The notes below the pieces were generated by a model. It was not told where the DNA came from. It worked only from the letters and a program-made list of their open reading frames with translations, and searched no databases. DNA of 64,000 nt from Paenibacillus sp. HGH0039 (GTDB taxonomy: Bacteria > Bacillota > Bacilli > Paenibacillales > NBRC-103111), in the NCBI RefSeq assembly GCF_000411255.1, contig NZ_KE150413.1:1960580-2024579 (forward strand), written 5' to 3'. The position numbers and the translations under genes are program-made. Position 1 is the stretch's first letter; every line of letters begins with the position of its first letter. This document shows, in pieces, positions 33,385 to 42,449 of this stretch.

Positions 33385-36108
33385 ATGACTCAATACACAC
33401 CCATGATCCAACAGTATCTGGCAATCAAGGCTCAGGTGCCGGATGCTTTTTTGTTTTTCCGTTTGGGAGATTTCTATGAATTGTTTTTCGAAGACGCCAT
33501 CAACGCTTCCCGCGAGCTGGAGATAACCTTGACGGGGCGCGGAGGCGGTACGGAAGAACGGATCCCCATGTGCGGGGTTCCCTATCATTCCGCGGACAAT
33601 TATATTTCCCGTCTCATAGAGAAAGGTTACAAGGCCGCCATCTGCGAGCAGGTCGAAGACCCTTCCGCAGCCAAAGGCGTCGTCCGCCGGGAAATTGTCC
33701 GGATCGTGACGCCGGGCACCGTGATGGACGGCAAGACGCTTGGGGACGCGAGCAACAATTACATAGCGGCCGTCGCACAGGTCGGCGGCCGGTACGGCTT
33801 CAGCGCCTGCGACGTGTCCACCGGAGAATTGTATGCAACCTCTTTGTCGGACTCGTTCCAAATGCTGATCGACGAGCTGAATGCGTACGCTCCGGCAGAG
33901 ATTATCGGGGACGGTCCGCTTCTTGACCGGGTCCGGAGCCAGATTCCGCTTACGGCGAAGTCCACGGTGTTTACGGCGTGGGAGCAGGCGGCGGACGACA
34001 AGCTCGCTCCGCAGTTCGGAGAAGGGGCGGCCGGGAAGCTGGACGCCTCCGCAAGACGCGTCGTTTCGCTTCTCTTGGCCTATTTGCATGAAACGCAGAA
34101 ACAGAGCTTGACCCATATCAAAGAAATCCGCGCCTACTCGCCCCAGCAGTATATGACGATGGACCCTTTCACGCGCCGCAATCTTGAGCTGGTGGAAACG
34201 GTCCGGGAACGCAGCCGTAAGGGATCGCTTCTGTGGCTGCTGGACGAAACGGTCACCGCCATGGGCGCCCGCATGCTGCGCCGTTGGATCGAGAAACCGC
34301 TGATGCAGGCCGATGCGATCCGCAGCCGGCATGACGCGGTGGAGACGCTGTACAAACAGTTTATTTTGCGCGACGATCTTCGCACCGTTTTGAAAGAAGT
34401 GTATGATCTGGAGCGGCTCGTCGCCCGGATGGCTTACGGAAGCGCCAACGCCCGGGACATGATCGCGCTCCGGGTTTCGCTGGAGCAGGTGCCCCGTCTG
34501 AAGGACGTCTGCGCCGGTGCGGGCGCCCAGGTTCTCGAACGGCTTGTCGACGAAATGGATCCCTGCTCCGACATCTCGGAGATGATTCTCGGAGCCATCG
34601 AGGACGAACCGCCTGTGTCCGTACGCGACGGAGGCATGATCCGCGAAGGCTATCACGATTACCTGGATCAGCTCCGCGAAGCGAGCACCAACGGGAAGAA
34701 GTGGATCGCCGAGCTGGAAAGAAGCGAGCGCGAGGCGACCGGCATTCGGTCGCTCAAAGTCGGCTACAACAAAGTGTTCGGTTACTACATCGAGGTAACC
34801 AAGGCCAACGTGGGGTCCCTTCCCGAAGGACGCTACGAGCGCAAGCAGACACTCGCGAACGCCGAACGCTTCGTCACTCCTGAATTGAAGGAGAAAGAAG
34901 CGCTTATTCTCGAAGCGGAGGACAAACGCACCGATCTGGAGTACGAGCTGTTCGTGCAGCTTCGCGAACGGATTTCCTCGCAGATCGGACGCCTCCAGAA
35001 GCTGGCCGAGGCGATAGCGGAGCTGGACGTGTACCAGTCGTTGGCTGCGGTGAGCGCGTCCAACCGGTTTATCCGTCCGGAGGTCGGCGACGGCTACGAT
35101 CTGCACATCGAAGAAGGCAGGCATCCGGTCGTCGAGGCCGTGCTTGAAAGCGGGGCGTTCATCGAGAACGAAACGAAGCTTACCGCCGGCGACGGAAGCA
35201 TGCTGCTGATTACCGGCCCGAACATGGCGGGTAAAAGCACGTATATGCGGCAGGTTGCCGTCATCTGCCTGATGGCGCAGATCGGCTGCTTCGTACCGGC
35301 AAGCAGCGCCAAGATTCCGATCATCGACCGCATTTTCACGCGAATCGGTGCAGCCGACGATCTGATCGGCGGCCAGAGCACGTTCATGGTGGAGATGATG
35401 GACATTCAGGTGATGACGGAGAAGGCGACCGAGCGCAGCCTCGTCATTATCGACGAGCTGGGCCGGGGAACCTCGACAGGAGAAGGCATGGCGATCGCCC
35501 AGGCGGTCATCGAGTTCCTCCATCACGAGATCGGGTGCAAAACGCTCGTCTCCACACACTTTCACGAGCTGGCCCATCTGGAAGAAAGTCTTCCGCAGCT
35601 GCGGAATTACTGCATGGCCGTCAAGGAAAGCGGGCAGCAGGTTACGTTCCTGCGCAAGCTGATCCGGGGCGCGGCCAGTACGAGCTACGGCATCTACTGC
35701 GCCCAGATCGCGGGTCTGCCTGACGGGATTATATCCCGCTCGTACGAACTTCTGCAGACTTTCGAGGCGCGTGCGGCAGCCGAAGGGCCGGAACCGGGAG
35801 CCGGGTCATCCGGCGAGGGCGTTCTGACGGGGGCGCCTGCAGCCCGTACGTCCGCGAATGCGTCAGGGGCCGGGGAGGCGAGCGCTCCTTACGGTGCGCC
35901 GGAGGAAGCGGCGTCCCAGCGCTCCGCCGTAGAGCAGCTGAGCTTTTTCGAGGAGGCCAAGCCGGTCCGGGTACAGGCGGCTTCCGCCAAGCCGGACCCG
36001 CAGACGCAAGCGGTCATCGAGGAGCTTAAAGCGCTGGATCTGCTAAACATTACACCGCTTCAGGCAATTAATGTCATTTACGAGCTGAAGAAAAAACTAC
36101 AGAACTGA
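33385..36108 (+). CDS. mutS: DNA mismatch repair protein MutS
   Basis: The 907-residue protein begins with the mismatch-reading domain (FFRLGDFYELFFEDA; the Phe-x-Glu wedge is FYE). The connector, lever and clamp follow, then the ATPase with Walker A GPNMAGKST (about 611-619), Walker B VIIDELGRGTST and the STHFHEL switch. Near the end a Gly/Ala/Ser-rich insert of about 60 residues precedes QLSFFEE, a likely sliding-clamp-binding motif. MutS detects mismatches and recruits MutL, encoded two genes later. ATG 33385 follows GGAGG. Confidence 0.97.
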   Translation: MTQYTPMIQQYLAIKAQVPDAFLFFRLGDFYELFFEDAINASRELEITLTGRGGGTEERIPMCGVPYHSADNYISRLIEKGYKAAICEQVEDPSAAKGVVRREIVRIVTPGTVMDGKTLGDASNNYIAAVAQVGGRYGFSACDVSTGELYATSLSDSFQMLIDELNAYAPAEIIGDGPLLDRVRSQIPLTAKSTVFTAWEQAADDKLAPQFGEGAAGKLDASARRVVSLLLAYLHETQKQSLTHIKEIRAYSPQQYMTMDPFTRRNLELVETVRERSRKGSLLWLLDETVTAMGARMLRRWIEKPLMQADAIRSRHDAVETLYKQFILRDDLRTVLKEVYDLERLVARMAYGSANARDMIALRVSLEQVPRLKDVCAGAGAQVLERLVDEMDPCSDISEMILGAIEDEPPVSVRDGGMIREGYHDYLDQLREASTNGKKWIAELERSEREATGIRSLKVGYNKVFGYYIEVTKANVGSLPEGRYERKQTLANAERFVTPELKEKEALILEAEDKRTDLEYELFVQLRERISSQIGRLQKLAEAIAELDVYQSLAAVSASNRFIRPEVGDGYDLHIEEGRHPVVEAVLESGAFIENETKLTAGDGSMLLITGPNMAGKSTYMRQVAVICLMAQIGCFVPASSAKIPIIDRIFTRIGAADDLIGGQSTFMVEMMDIQVMTEKATERSLVIIDELGRGTSTGEGMAIAQAVIEFLHHEIGCKTLVSTHFHELAHLEESLPQLRNYCMAVKESGQQVTFLRKLIRGAASTSYGIYCAQIAGLPDGIISRSYELLQTFEARAAAEGPEPGAGSSGEGVLTGAPAARTSANASGAGEASAPYGAPEEAASQRSAVEQLSFFEEAKPVRVQAASAKPDPQTQAVIEELKALDLLNITPLQAINVIYELKKKLQN

Positions 36109-36131
36109 CAGCGGAAAACCGCTTTTTTTAC
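36109..36131 (+). terminator. Terminator of mutS
   Basis: AGCGG-AAAA-CCGCT followed by a T-run, directly after the stop. Short stem, so partial read-through into the next genes is likely. Confidence 0.6.
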
Positions 36132-36239
36132 AAATAAATGATTCTCAACAAGATGACGCACGAAGCCGGGATTAAGCGATACCTAGGGTCCGCCTCCGTT
36201 TTCCTGTCGCATCATATCTTAATAAAAGGGTGATTATGA

Positions 36240-37679
36240 ATGGGTTTTCCCGGTTTTCGTAAATTAAAAACGGCCGCAGCCGCCGTAGTAGTGTTCGGTG
36301 CGGTAATCCCTGCTTCGGCATGGGCTCAGGAGAGCGCGCAGACAACGGATGAAGTAAGACAAGTACTCGGCCAATACCATGTAAGCGGGATTACGGCCGA
36401 TGAGCTTAAAGGTCTGAGCATTGCCGACATGCTGAAAAAAATTAACGCCAAGGACCCGTACACCACATACTTCACTAAAGAACAGCTGGAAAAATTTACG
36501 GACAGCCTGGAAAACAATTATTACGGTATCGGCGCCCAGATGGGTTATGACGATATCGGCGTGTATGCGGACAAGATTTTCGAAGGATCGCCTGCGGAGA
36601 AGGGCGGACTAAAAAAAGGCGATTACATTCTGAAAGTCGCCGGCGTTTCCACGCAAGGAAAGAACCTGAGCGAAGTGGTAAGCGGTGTTCTCGGTCCCGA
36701 AGGAACCAAAATCGAACTGACGGTCAAGCGTGACGGCAAAGAGCTGAACCTGACTTTAACCCGGGCGAAAATACATTTGCCGAACGTGGAGGGCTACCTC
36801 ATAACGCCAAGCACCGGTTACATTAAAATCGACAGCTTTTCAAGCGATGCCGATGAAATCTTCGACGCGACGTTTTCGGCCCTGCAAAAAATGGGCATGA
36901 AATCGCTGGTCATCGATTTGCGCGATAACCCGGGCGGTCTCGTGGAATCGGCGCAGAATATCGCCTCCAAGTTCATCAAGGAAGGTGTCTTCGCCCATAC
37001 GAAAAACCGTAACAACGAAGATACGCCTCTGCAAATCAAAGGCGGGACGACTCAGAACCTTCCGGTATTTATGCTGATGAACGAAAACAGCGCCAGCGCT
37101 TCCGAAATGCTTGCCGGTGCCCTGAGAGACTATGGAGTTGCCGAGGTTATCGGCATGAAGAGCTATGGCAAGGGGAGCATGCAGAGCTTGCACAGTCTCA
37201 GCGACGAAAGCGCCGTGAAGGTGACCTTCGAAGAATATTTGACGCCCAAAATGAAGCCGGTCAACGGAGTCGGCATTGCGCCCGACATCGAAGCGGACGG
37301 CTATACGGCCCAGCTCATTACGGCCCTGCGCAAAGCGGGAACGAATTCCTTCCAGGTGCGGGTAACCAAGCATGACGTAACCGTCAATCAGGTGGAAGTG
37401 ACGGAGCCGTACAGACCGATCCGCGAAGGAGGCAACGTCTTTGTCGCTTCCCGTACGCTGGCTGCCCTGATCGGCGCCGATATCAAGTGGAATCAGACCG
37501 CACAGGCCGTTAACATAAGCACCGGTAAAGGAATCCACACATTCGCGATGTCGCCCGACACCCTTCTGCTTAAGAACGGGACGAGCTACATCAATCTGGA
37601 TAAATTCGACGATATCTATCCGCAGCTGCACTGGGAAGATGCCGATAATCTTTTGCAGTTGGAAACAGAGAAGGAGTAG
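36240..37679 (+). CDS. S41 C-terminal-processing protease with PDZ and stalk domain
   Basis: A signal peptide (about 1-29) is followed by a short helical segment, a PDZ domain (about 85-175, ENNYYGIGAQMGYDD), and the S41 core with nucleophile Ser in NENSASASEML and Lys in SYGKGSM. The C-terminal 90 residues form a copper amine oxidase-like stalk repeat (REGGNVFVASRTLAALIGAD). The enzyme should work outside the membrane, cutting proteins near their C-terminus. It lies between mutS and mutL, which seems typical only for some Paenibacillaceae. It ends seven bases before mutL and may share transcripts. Confidence 0.88.
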   Translation: MGFPGFRKLKTAAAAVVVFGAVIPASAWAQESAQTTDEVRQVLGQYHVSGITADELKGLSIADMLKKINAKDPYTTYFTKEQLEKFTDSLENNYYGIGAQMGYDDIGVYADKIFEGSPAEKGGLKKGDYILKVAGVSTQGKNLSEVVSGVLGPEGTKIELTVKRDGKELNLTLTRAKIHLPNVEGYLITPSTGYIKIDSFSSDADEIFDATFSALQKMGMKSLVIDLRDNPGGLVESAQNIASKFIKEGVFAHTKNRNNEDTPLQIKGGTTQNLPVFMLMNENSASASEMLAGALRDYGVAEVIGMKSYGKGSMQSLHSLSDESAVKVTFEEYLTPKMKPVNGVGIAPDIEADGYTAQLITALRKAGTNSFQVRVTKHDVTVNQVEVTEPYRPIREGGNVFVASRTLAALIGADIKWNQTAQAVNISTGKGIHTFAMSPDTLLLKNGTSYINLDKFDDIYPQLHWEDADNLLQLETEKE

Positions 37680-37685
37680 GTTAAG

Positions 37686-40052
37686 ATGGGCAAAATTCGG
37701 CTTCTTGACGAGCATATCGCCAACCAAATCGCAGCTGGCGAAGTAGTAGAGCGTCCGGCATCGGTCGTGAAGGAACTGGTAGAGAACTCCATTGACGCCG
37801 GAAGCAGCCGCATCGATGTCGTGGCGGAAGAAGGCGGATTGCAGCTCATCCGCGTAACCGATAACGGTTCCGGAATCGAGAGCGAGGATTGCGAGCTGGC
37901 TTTCTACCGCCATGCGACGAGCAAAATTCAGTCGGGCAAAGATCTCTTTTCCATCCGCACCTTGGGATTTCGCGGTGAGGCGCTGCCGAGTATCGCGGCC
38001 GTTTCCAAGACGGAATTCGTGACGTCGACGGACGGCAGCGGTCTCGGGCGCAAGCTTGCCGTGGAAGGCGGGGACGTCGTTACGCAGGAAGAAACGTCCG
38101 CCCGCAAAGGGACGGATATTTCGGTCAAAGAGCTGTTTTACAACACACCTGCCCGGCTGAAATATATGAAAACCATCCAGACGGAGCTGGGTCATATTTC
38201 CGACTATATGTACCGGCTCGCGCTGGCGCACCCGGAAATCGCTTTTACCTTGAAGCATAACGGCAACAGCCTGCTGCAAACACTCGGCGGCGGCGACCTG
38301 CTTCAAGTTATCGCGGGCGTGTACGGGTCGGCTGTCGGCAAGCAGATGATCGCGGTCGGAGGAGAGAGCCTGGATTACAAAATTTCCGGCTATATCTCCC
38401 GTCCCGAGCTGAACCGGGCGAACCGCAGCGCCATGTCCATTATGGTGAACGGGCGGTACGTGAGGAGTTTTGCCGTTCAGCATGCCATTATGAACGGATT
38501 CCATACGCTTCTTCCGATCAACCGTTTTCCGGTGGTCGTTTTGCATATTGAGATGGATCCTTCTCTTGTGGATGTGAACGTGCATCCGTCCAAACTTGAA
38601 GTCCGTTTCAGTAAAGAGCCGGAGCTGGTAAAAATGATCGAGGACATGATCAAGGAAGCTTTGGGGCGTCAGGTTCTTATTCCGAAAGGCGTCCAGGCTT
38701 CCGCACGGATCAAGGAATCGTTCGTTCAAGAGACGATGACGCTGTACCGCCCGGAGGCGGATCCCTTGCTGAAGCAGGGAACTACACCGGCGCAGTGGAG
38801 AGAACAGCTGTCCGTCCCCGCGGATGGACAAGCTCCGGCTTCCGCGGACAACCGCGAAGGGGCCGGGGAAGGGAGTGACACCGCCCAAGAGGCGGACGAG
38901 CGCCGGCGCAGCCTGGCTTCGCTCGACTCGCTTGCTCCGCCCGATTCCGCCGTTGAAAGCGGAGCCGGATCGGCAGGCTCCGCGGCGGAGGCCGGCGCAC
39001 CGGACAGCGCCGGCAGGCGGGAGCAGCAGCCCCACGCTGACGGGACAACCGGCGCTCAGCCCGGAGCGGAAGCGGCGCTCAGGCCGCCGGGCAGCGCGGG
39101 AGCGCAGGCCGCCGGCAGCGAAGCCGCGGGCTCGTCCGCGCCGGGAGCAGCGGCCGACCGGCGCTCAGGCTTCGCCTCGGACGCGGCAGTCCCGGGCGGT
39201 CCGGGCAGCGTGCCCGCGTCTGCTGCGCGGGAAGCGGGGGCTTCCCGCCTGGGCGAGCCGCAATCCCGGCCGTCCGCAGCGGAGCCCTACGGCGCTCCGT
39301 ACGACTCCGGGGCTTACGTCGGCCAGCCGCGCGGCGGGGCAGCCGCCGGGGGAGGCCGTGCCGGCCGCGCACCCGCGCAGGACGACCGGCCATACTCCCG
39401 CGAAGCGGCGGGGAGTCTGCTTGCCGCGCTGCCGACGCGCAGCGACAAGGAAGCGCTCAAGCGGCCGGATTTCCCATCGCTTTCGCCGATCGGCCAGCTC
39501 CACGGCACGTATTTGCTCGCCCAGAACGAAGCGGGCTTTTATATGATCGACCAGCATGCTGCTCACGAGCGGATTAATTACGAATACTACTACACCAAGT
39601 TCGGAGAACCCCAGGAAGCTAGCCAGGAACTCCTTGTTCCGATCCCGCTGGAGTTTACTTCGGCGGATTTTCAAGCCCTTCGGGACAAGCTGCCGCTTTT
39701 GGAGCAGGTAGGCGTTTATCTGGAAGCTTTTGGGGGTAATACGTACCTGGTGAGAGCCTATCCGCACTGGTTTCCGGCAGGAGACGAGCAGGCAATCGTA
39801 GAGGAAATGTGCGAATGGATTTTGACGGAGCGCAAGGGAGTGGACCTGTCCAAGCTGCGTGAAAAATCATCCACTCTATGTTCCTGCAAAGCTTCGATCA
39901 AAGCCAACCAGAGTCTGAGTACCGTGGAAATGGAAGCGCTGCTTGACCGCTTGGGCGGATGCGGCAATCCTTACACGTGTCCTCACGGCAGACCGATCGT
40001 CATTTCGTTTTCGACCTACGAGCTGGAGAAAATGTTCAAACGCGTCATGTAA
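37686..40052 (+). CDS. mutL: DNA mismatch repair protein MutL
   Basis: The N-terminal GHKL ATPase is complete (ELVENSIDAGSS, DNGSGIE, TLGFRGEALPSIA). The C-terminal domain has the endonuclease metal motif DQHAAHERINYEY (from Asp622) and later CPHGRPIV, so this MutL nicks DNA itself, as in other Gram-positives. Between the two lies a linker of about 250 residues dominated by Ala, Gly, Pro, Ser and Arg (roughly 375-595), longer than in B. subtilis MutL (627 residues in total against 788 here). It acts with MutS and the sliding clamp. Confidence 0.97.
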   Translation: MGKIRLLDEHIANQIAAGEVVERPASVVKELVENSIDAGSSRIDVVAEEGGLQLIRVTDNGSGIESEDCELAFYRHATSKIQSGKDLFSIRTLGFRGEALPSIAAVSKTEFVTSTDGSGLGRKLAVEGGDVVTQEETSARKGTDISVKELFYNTPARLKYMKTIQTELGHISDYMYRLALAHPEIAFTLKHNGNSLLQTLGGGDLLQVIAGVYGSAVGKQMIAVGGESLDYKISGYISRPELNRANRSAMSIMVNGRYVRSFAVQHAIMNGFHTLLPINRFPVVVLHIEMDPSLVDVNVHPSKLEVRFSKEPELVKMIEDMIKEALGRQVLIPKGVQASARIKESFVQETMTLYRPEADPLLKQGTTPAQWREQLSVPADGQAPASADNREGAGEGSDTAQEADERRRSLASLDSLAPPDSAVESGAGSAGSAAEAGAPDSAGRREQQPHADGTTGAQPGAEAALRPPGSAGAQAAGSEAAGSSAPGAAADRRSGFASDAAVPGGPGSVPASAAREAGASRLGEPQSRPSAAEPYGAPYDSGAYVGQPRGGAAAGGGRAGRAPAQDDRPYSREAAGSLLAALPTRSDKEALKRPDFPSLSPIGQLHGTYLLAQNEAGFYMIDQHAAHERINYEYYYTKFGEPQEASQELLVPIPLEFTSADFQALRDKLPLLEQVGVYLEAFGGNTYLVRAYPHWFPAGDEQAIVEEMCEWILTERKGVDLSKLREKSSTLCSCKASIKANQSLSTVEMEALLDRLGGCGNPYTCPHGRPIVISFSTYELEKMFKRVM

Positions 40053-40148
40053 AAGTTGGCATCCATCCGCTTGATTGAAACGGCAAATGCCCTGTTACAG
40101 CACGCTTTTCCGGCCTGCTGCCTGTTTGAAACGATGCGAACACGCGTT

Positions 40149-40178
40149 TTGACGTGCGGAAAGACTTTGTGATATGGT
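40149..40178 (+). promoter_or_regulatory. Possible promoter for the RsmJ-like / miaA operon
   Basis: TTGACG, an 18-base spacer and TATGGT lie about 75 bases before the methyltransferase start. Confidence 0.4.
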
Positions 40179-40253
40179 GTACATGTCCTTTGGCGGAACG
40201 GCGACCGTCCCGTCATCGGCTTAAAACTCGCTAACGGATAATGAGGGAATGTT

Positions 40254-41027
40254 GTGCTTGTAACCACATCGTACGACCCAGCCTCCGAAGACGTGGACAA
40301 AGCGATCGCCGCAGCCCGGACGCTGGGCGGCCGCTTTGTACCGCGAAAACGGCTGACGCTTTCCGGATTGCGTTCGCGTTTCGGAGAAAACGAAATCCTT
40401 CTGATTACGAAGGAAGGCTTAAAATATGACTTCGGCGGTCCTCACGCGCTCTTTTTCCATCCGAGCATGGCCTTGGTCCGCTACAAACGGCTTCGGCAGG
40501 GTTCTTCCGATCCGCTTCTTCAATTGTCGGGAGCGGACCGCGGCGATGCCGTTGTAGACTGCACGGCCGGACTCGCTTCCGATTCGATCCTTTTTTCCTT
40601 CGCAGTGGGGGAAGAAGGTTCCGTAACGGCTTGGGAACACGGCCGGGTTCTGGCCTATTTGCTTGAGCAAGGCCTGGAGTCCTACCGGACGGGAGAAGCC
40701 GAATTCGACACCGCCATGAGGCGCGTCGCCATCCGGCAGGGAGATCATCTTGACGGGCTGCGCGCCATGGAGGACAACAGCTGCGACATCGTGTATTTCG
40801 ATCCGATGTTCCGGGCGCCGATCCAGGAGTCTTCGGGTTTGTCGCCTCTGCGCAGTGCGGCGGACGACCGCCCTCTGGAAGCGGCCGCCGTGGAAGAAGC
40901 CCGGCGTGTCGCCCGGCGCTGCGTCATCCTCAAGGAAGGCCGGCAAAGCGGAGAATTCGACCGACTCGGTTTCCGGGAGACCGTCCCTACGGGCAGCAAG
41001 CTGGCATACGGGGTGATCCGATGCTGA
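40254..41027 (+). CDS. RsmJ-like class I SAM-dependent methyltransferase
   Basis: The 257-residue protein has the SAM-binding motif VVDCTAGLASDS (about 98-109) and the catalytic-type YFDPMF (about 180-185), both typical of the DUF548/RsmJ group that methylates 16S rRNA. The N-terminal TTSYDP and the RKRLTLSGLRSRFGE segment are family-like. It starts with GTG and its stop overlaps miaA (ATGCTGA), so RNA modification genes are coupled. The exact target base in this organism is not known. Confidence 0.75.
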   Translation: MLVTTSYDPASEDVDKAIAAARTLGGRFVPRKRLTLSGLRSRFGENEILLITKEGLKYDFGGPHALFFHPSMALVRYKRLRQGSSDPLLQLSGADRGDAVVDCTAGLASDSILFSFAVGEEGSVTAWEHGRVLAYLLEQGLESYRTGEAEFDTAMRRVAIRQGDHLDGLRAMEDNSCDIVYFDPMFRAPIQESSGLSPLRSAADDRPLEAAAVEEARRVARRCVILKEGRQSGEFDRLGFRETVPTGSKLAYGVIRC

Positions 41028-41995
41028 ACAGCCAAGGCGCCAAACCGAAGCTGCTTGTTCTGATCGGCCCCACTGCGGTCGGCAAAACAAAGCTGAGCCT
41101 TGAAATAGCGGAGCAGTGGAACTGCGAGATCCTTTCCGGGGATTCCATGCAGGTTTACAGAGGGATGGATATCGGGACCGCGAAAGCGACGCCCGAAGAG
41201 AGGGCCGCAGTCCCTCATCATATGATCGATATTCACGATCCCGGTTACCCTTACTCCGTCGCCGAGTTTCAGCAGCGAGTCAGGCAGCTTGTGCCTGAGA
41301 TTACGGAGCGGGGGAAACTTCCTTTCCTCGTCGGCGGGACGGGACTCTACGTGGAATCCGTCTGCTACGAGTATCAGTTTCTGGAAGCCGGGGCGGATGA
41401 AGAGTTTCGCCGGCAGAAGAATCGGTTCGCGGAGGAGCATGGAGATGAAGCTCTCCACCGGACGCTTGCCGAGGTGGACCCGGATTCCGCGCTTAAACTG
41501 CATCCCAACGACCGGCGGCGCGTTATCCGCGCGCTGGAAGTGTATCATCTGACGGGAAAACCGTTATCGGCCCATAACGCCGCCCAGAAAAAAGAATCCC
41601 CTTACGAACTATGTATAGTCGGACTGACCATGGACCGTCAGCTGCTGTACGGGCGCATCGAAGAGAGAATCGACATCATGATGGCCGAAGGGCTGGTTGA
41701 TGAAGTGAAAAGTCTGCTCGAAAGCGGAGTGCCCCGCCAATCGGTTGCGATGCAGGGCCTCGGATACAAGGAAATGGTCTCTTACCTGGACGGGGAGATC
41801 TCCTTGGAAAGAGCGATTGAACTCTTGAAACGGGACACGAGACACTTTGCCAAAAGGCAGCTTTCCTGGTTCCGTCACATGAAGGATATCCAGTGGATAG
41901 ACGTCACGGATACCGCAAACTTTTCTGGGCATCTCGAACATTTCCATGCTATAATAACAGGAAAGTTTGTACACGATAACGAATATAATGCATAA
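41021..41995 (+). CDS. miaA: tRNA dimethylallyltransferase MiaA
   Basis: The 324-residue protein has the P-loop GPTAVGKTKLS, GDSMQVYRGMDIGTAK, the HHMIDI block, and FLVGGTGLYV. These are diagnostic of MiaA, which adds a dimethylallyl group to A37 of tRNAs reading UNN codons. It overlaps the methyltransferase gene by seven bases and lies directly upstream of hfq as in many bacteria. Confidence 0.97.
   Translation: MLNSQGAKPKLLVLIGPTAVGKTKLSLEIAEQWNCEILSGDSMQVYRGMDIGTAKATPEERAAVPHHMIDIHDPGYPYSVAEFQQRVRQLVPEITERGKLPFLVGGTGLYVESVCYEYQFLEAGADEEFRRQKNRFAEEHGDEALHRTLAEVDPDSALKLHPNDRRRVIRALEVYHLTGKPLSAHNAAQKKESPYELCIVGLTMDRQLLYGRIEERIDIMMAEGLVDEVKSLLESGVPRQSVAMQGLGYKEMVSYLDGEISLERAIELLKRDTRHFAKRQLSWFRHMKDIQWIDVTDTANFSGHLEHFHAIITGKFVHDNEYNA
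41950..41955 (+). promoter_or_regulatory. Extended -10 element for hfq
   Basis: TG-C-TATAAT inside the 3' end of miaA, about 95 bases before the hfq ATG. Same core as the element before mutS. Confidence 0.4.
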
Positions 41996-42051
41996 GCAAA
42001 CGCTTGCTTTTAGACTTGGCTTAGTTTGATTATGTTAAGGGGGACCTTCTG

Positions 42052-42297
42052 ATGAAACAATCGATCAATATTCAGGACAATTTTCTGAACCAGCTCCGTA
42101 AAGAAAGCATTCCCGTTACCGTATACTTGACCAACGGGTTTCAAATCAGAGGGTTGATCCGCGCTTTTGACAACTTTACGATCATTATCGACAGCGACGG
42201 CAGACAGCAAATGGTGTACAAGCACGCCATCTCCACGTTTACGCCTCAGCGTTCCGTATCTTTGATGCCGGCGCCTGAGCAGTCCGCTGCCGAATAA
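42052..42297 (+). CDS. hfq: RNA-binding chaperone Hfq
   Basis: The 81-residue protein matches Gram-positive Hfq: [20 protein letters not shown] (Sm1 start), [16 protein letters not shown] and the YKHAIST Sm2 motif. It forms a hexameric ring that binds A- and U-rich RNA. The short C-terminal tail fits Bacillales. AAGGGGG lies 12 bases before the ATG. Confidence 0.96.
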   Translation: MKQSINIQDNFLNQLRKESIPVTVYLTNGFQIRGLIRAFDNFTIIIDSDGRQQMVYKHAISTFTPQRSVSLMPAPEQSAAE

Positions 42298-42348
42298 ACG
42301 ATCGGCAACTTTTTGTTTACCTGCTTCGTCTAAATTACAGAACCGTCC

Positions 42349-42381
42349 GGAACAACCTTATTTTATAGGGTTGTTCTTTTA
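42349..42381 (+). terminator. Terminator of hfq
   Basis: GAACAACC and GGTTGTTC arms with an AT loop and four T residues. Confidence 0.65.
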
Positions 42382-42449
42382 CTAGTGTGACACTTTTGCA
42401 AGGCAGCCTGCCCCAAAGAGAGCCATGCACAGAAAGAGAGGGAGCGTTG

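Noticed and set aside
33046-35577. 843-codon open frame on the minus strand over the amidoligase end and mutS
   Set aside because: It is antisense to the clear mutS gene, starts and ends without ribosome-binding sites, and its sequence is typical of the reverse frame of GC-rich coding DNA.
36840-39035. 731-codon open frame on the minus strand over the S41 gene and mutL
   Set aside because: Antisense to two well-recognised genes; Arg/His/Leu-rich shadow with no motif.
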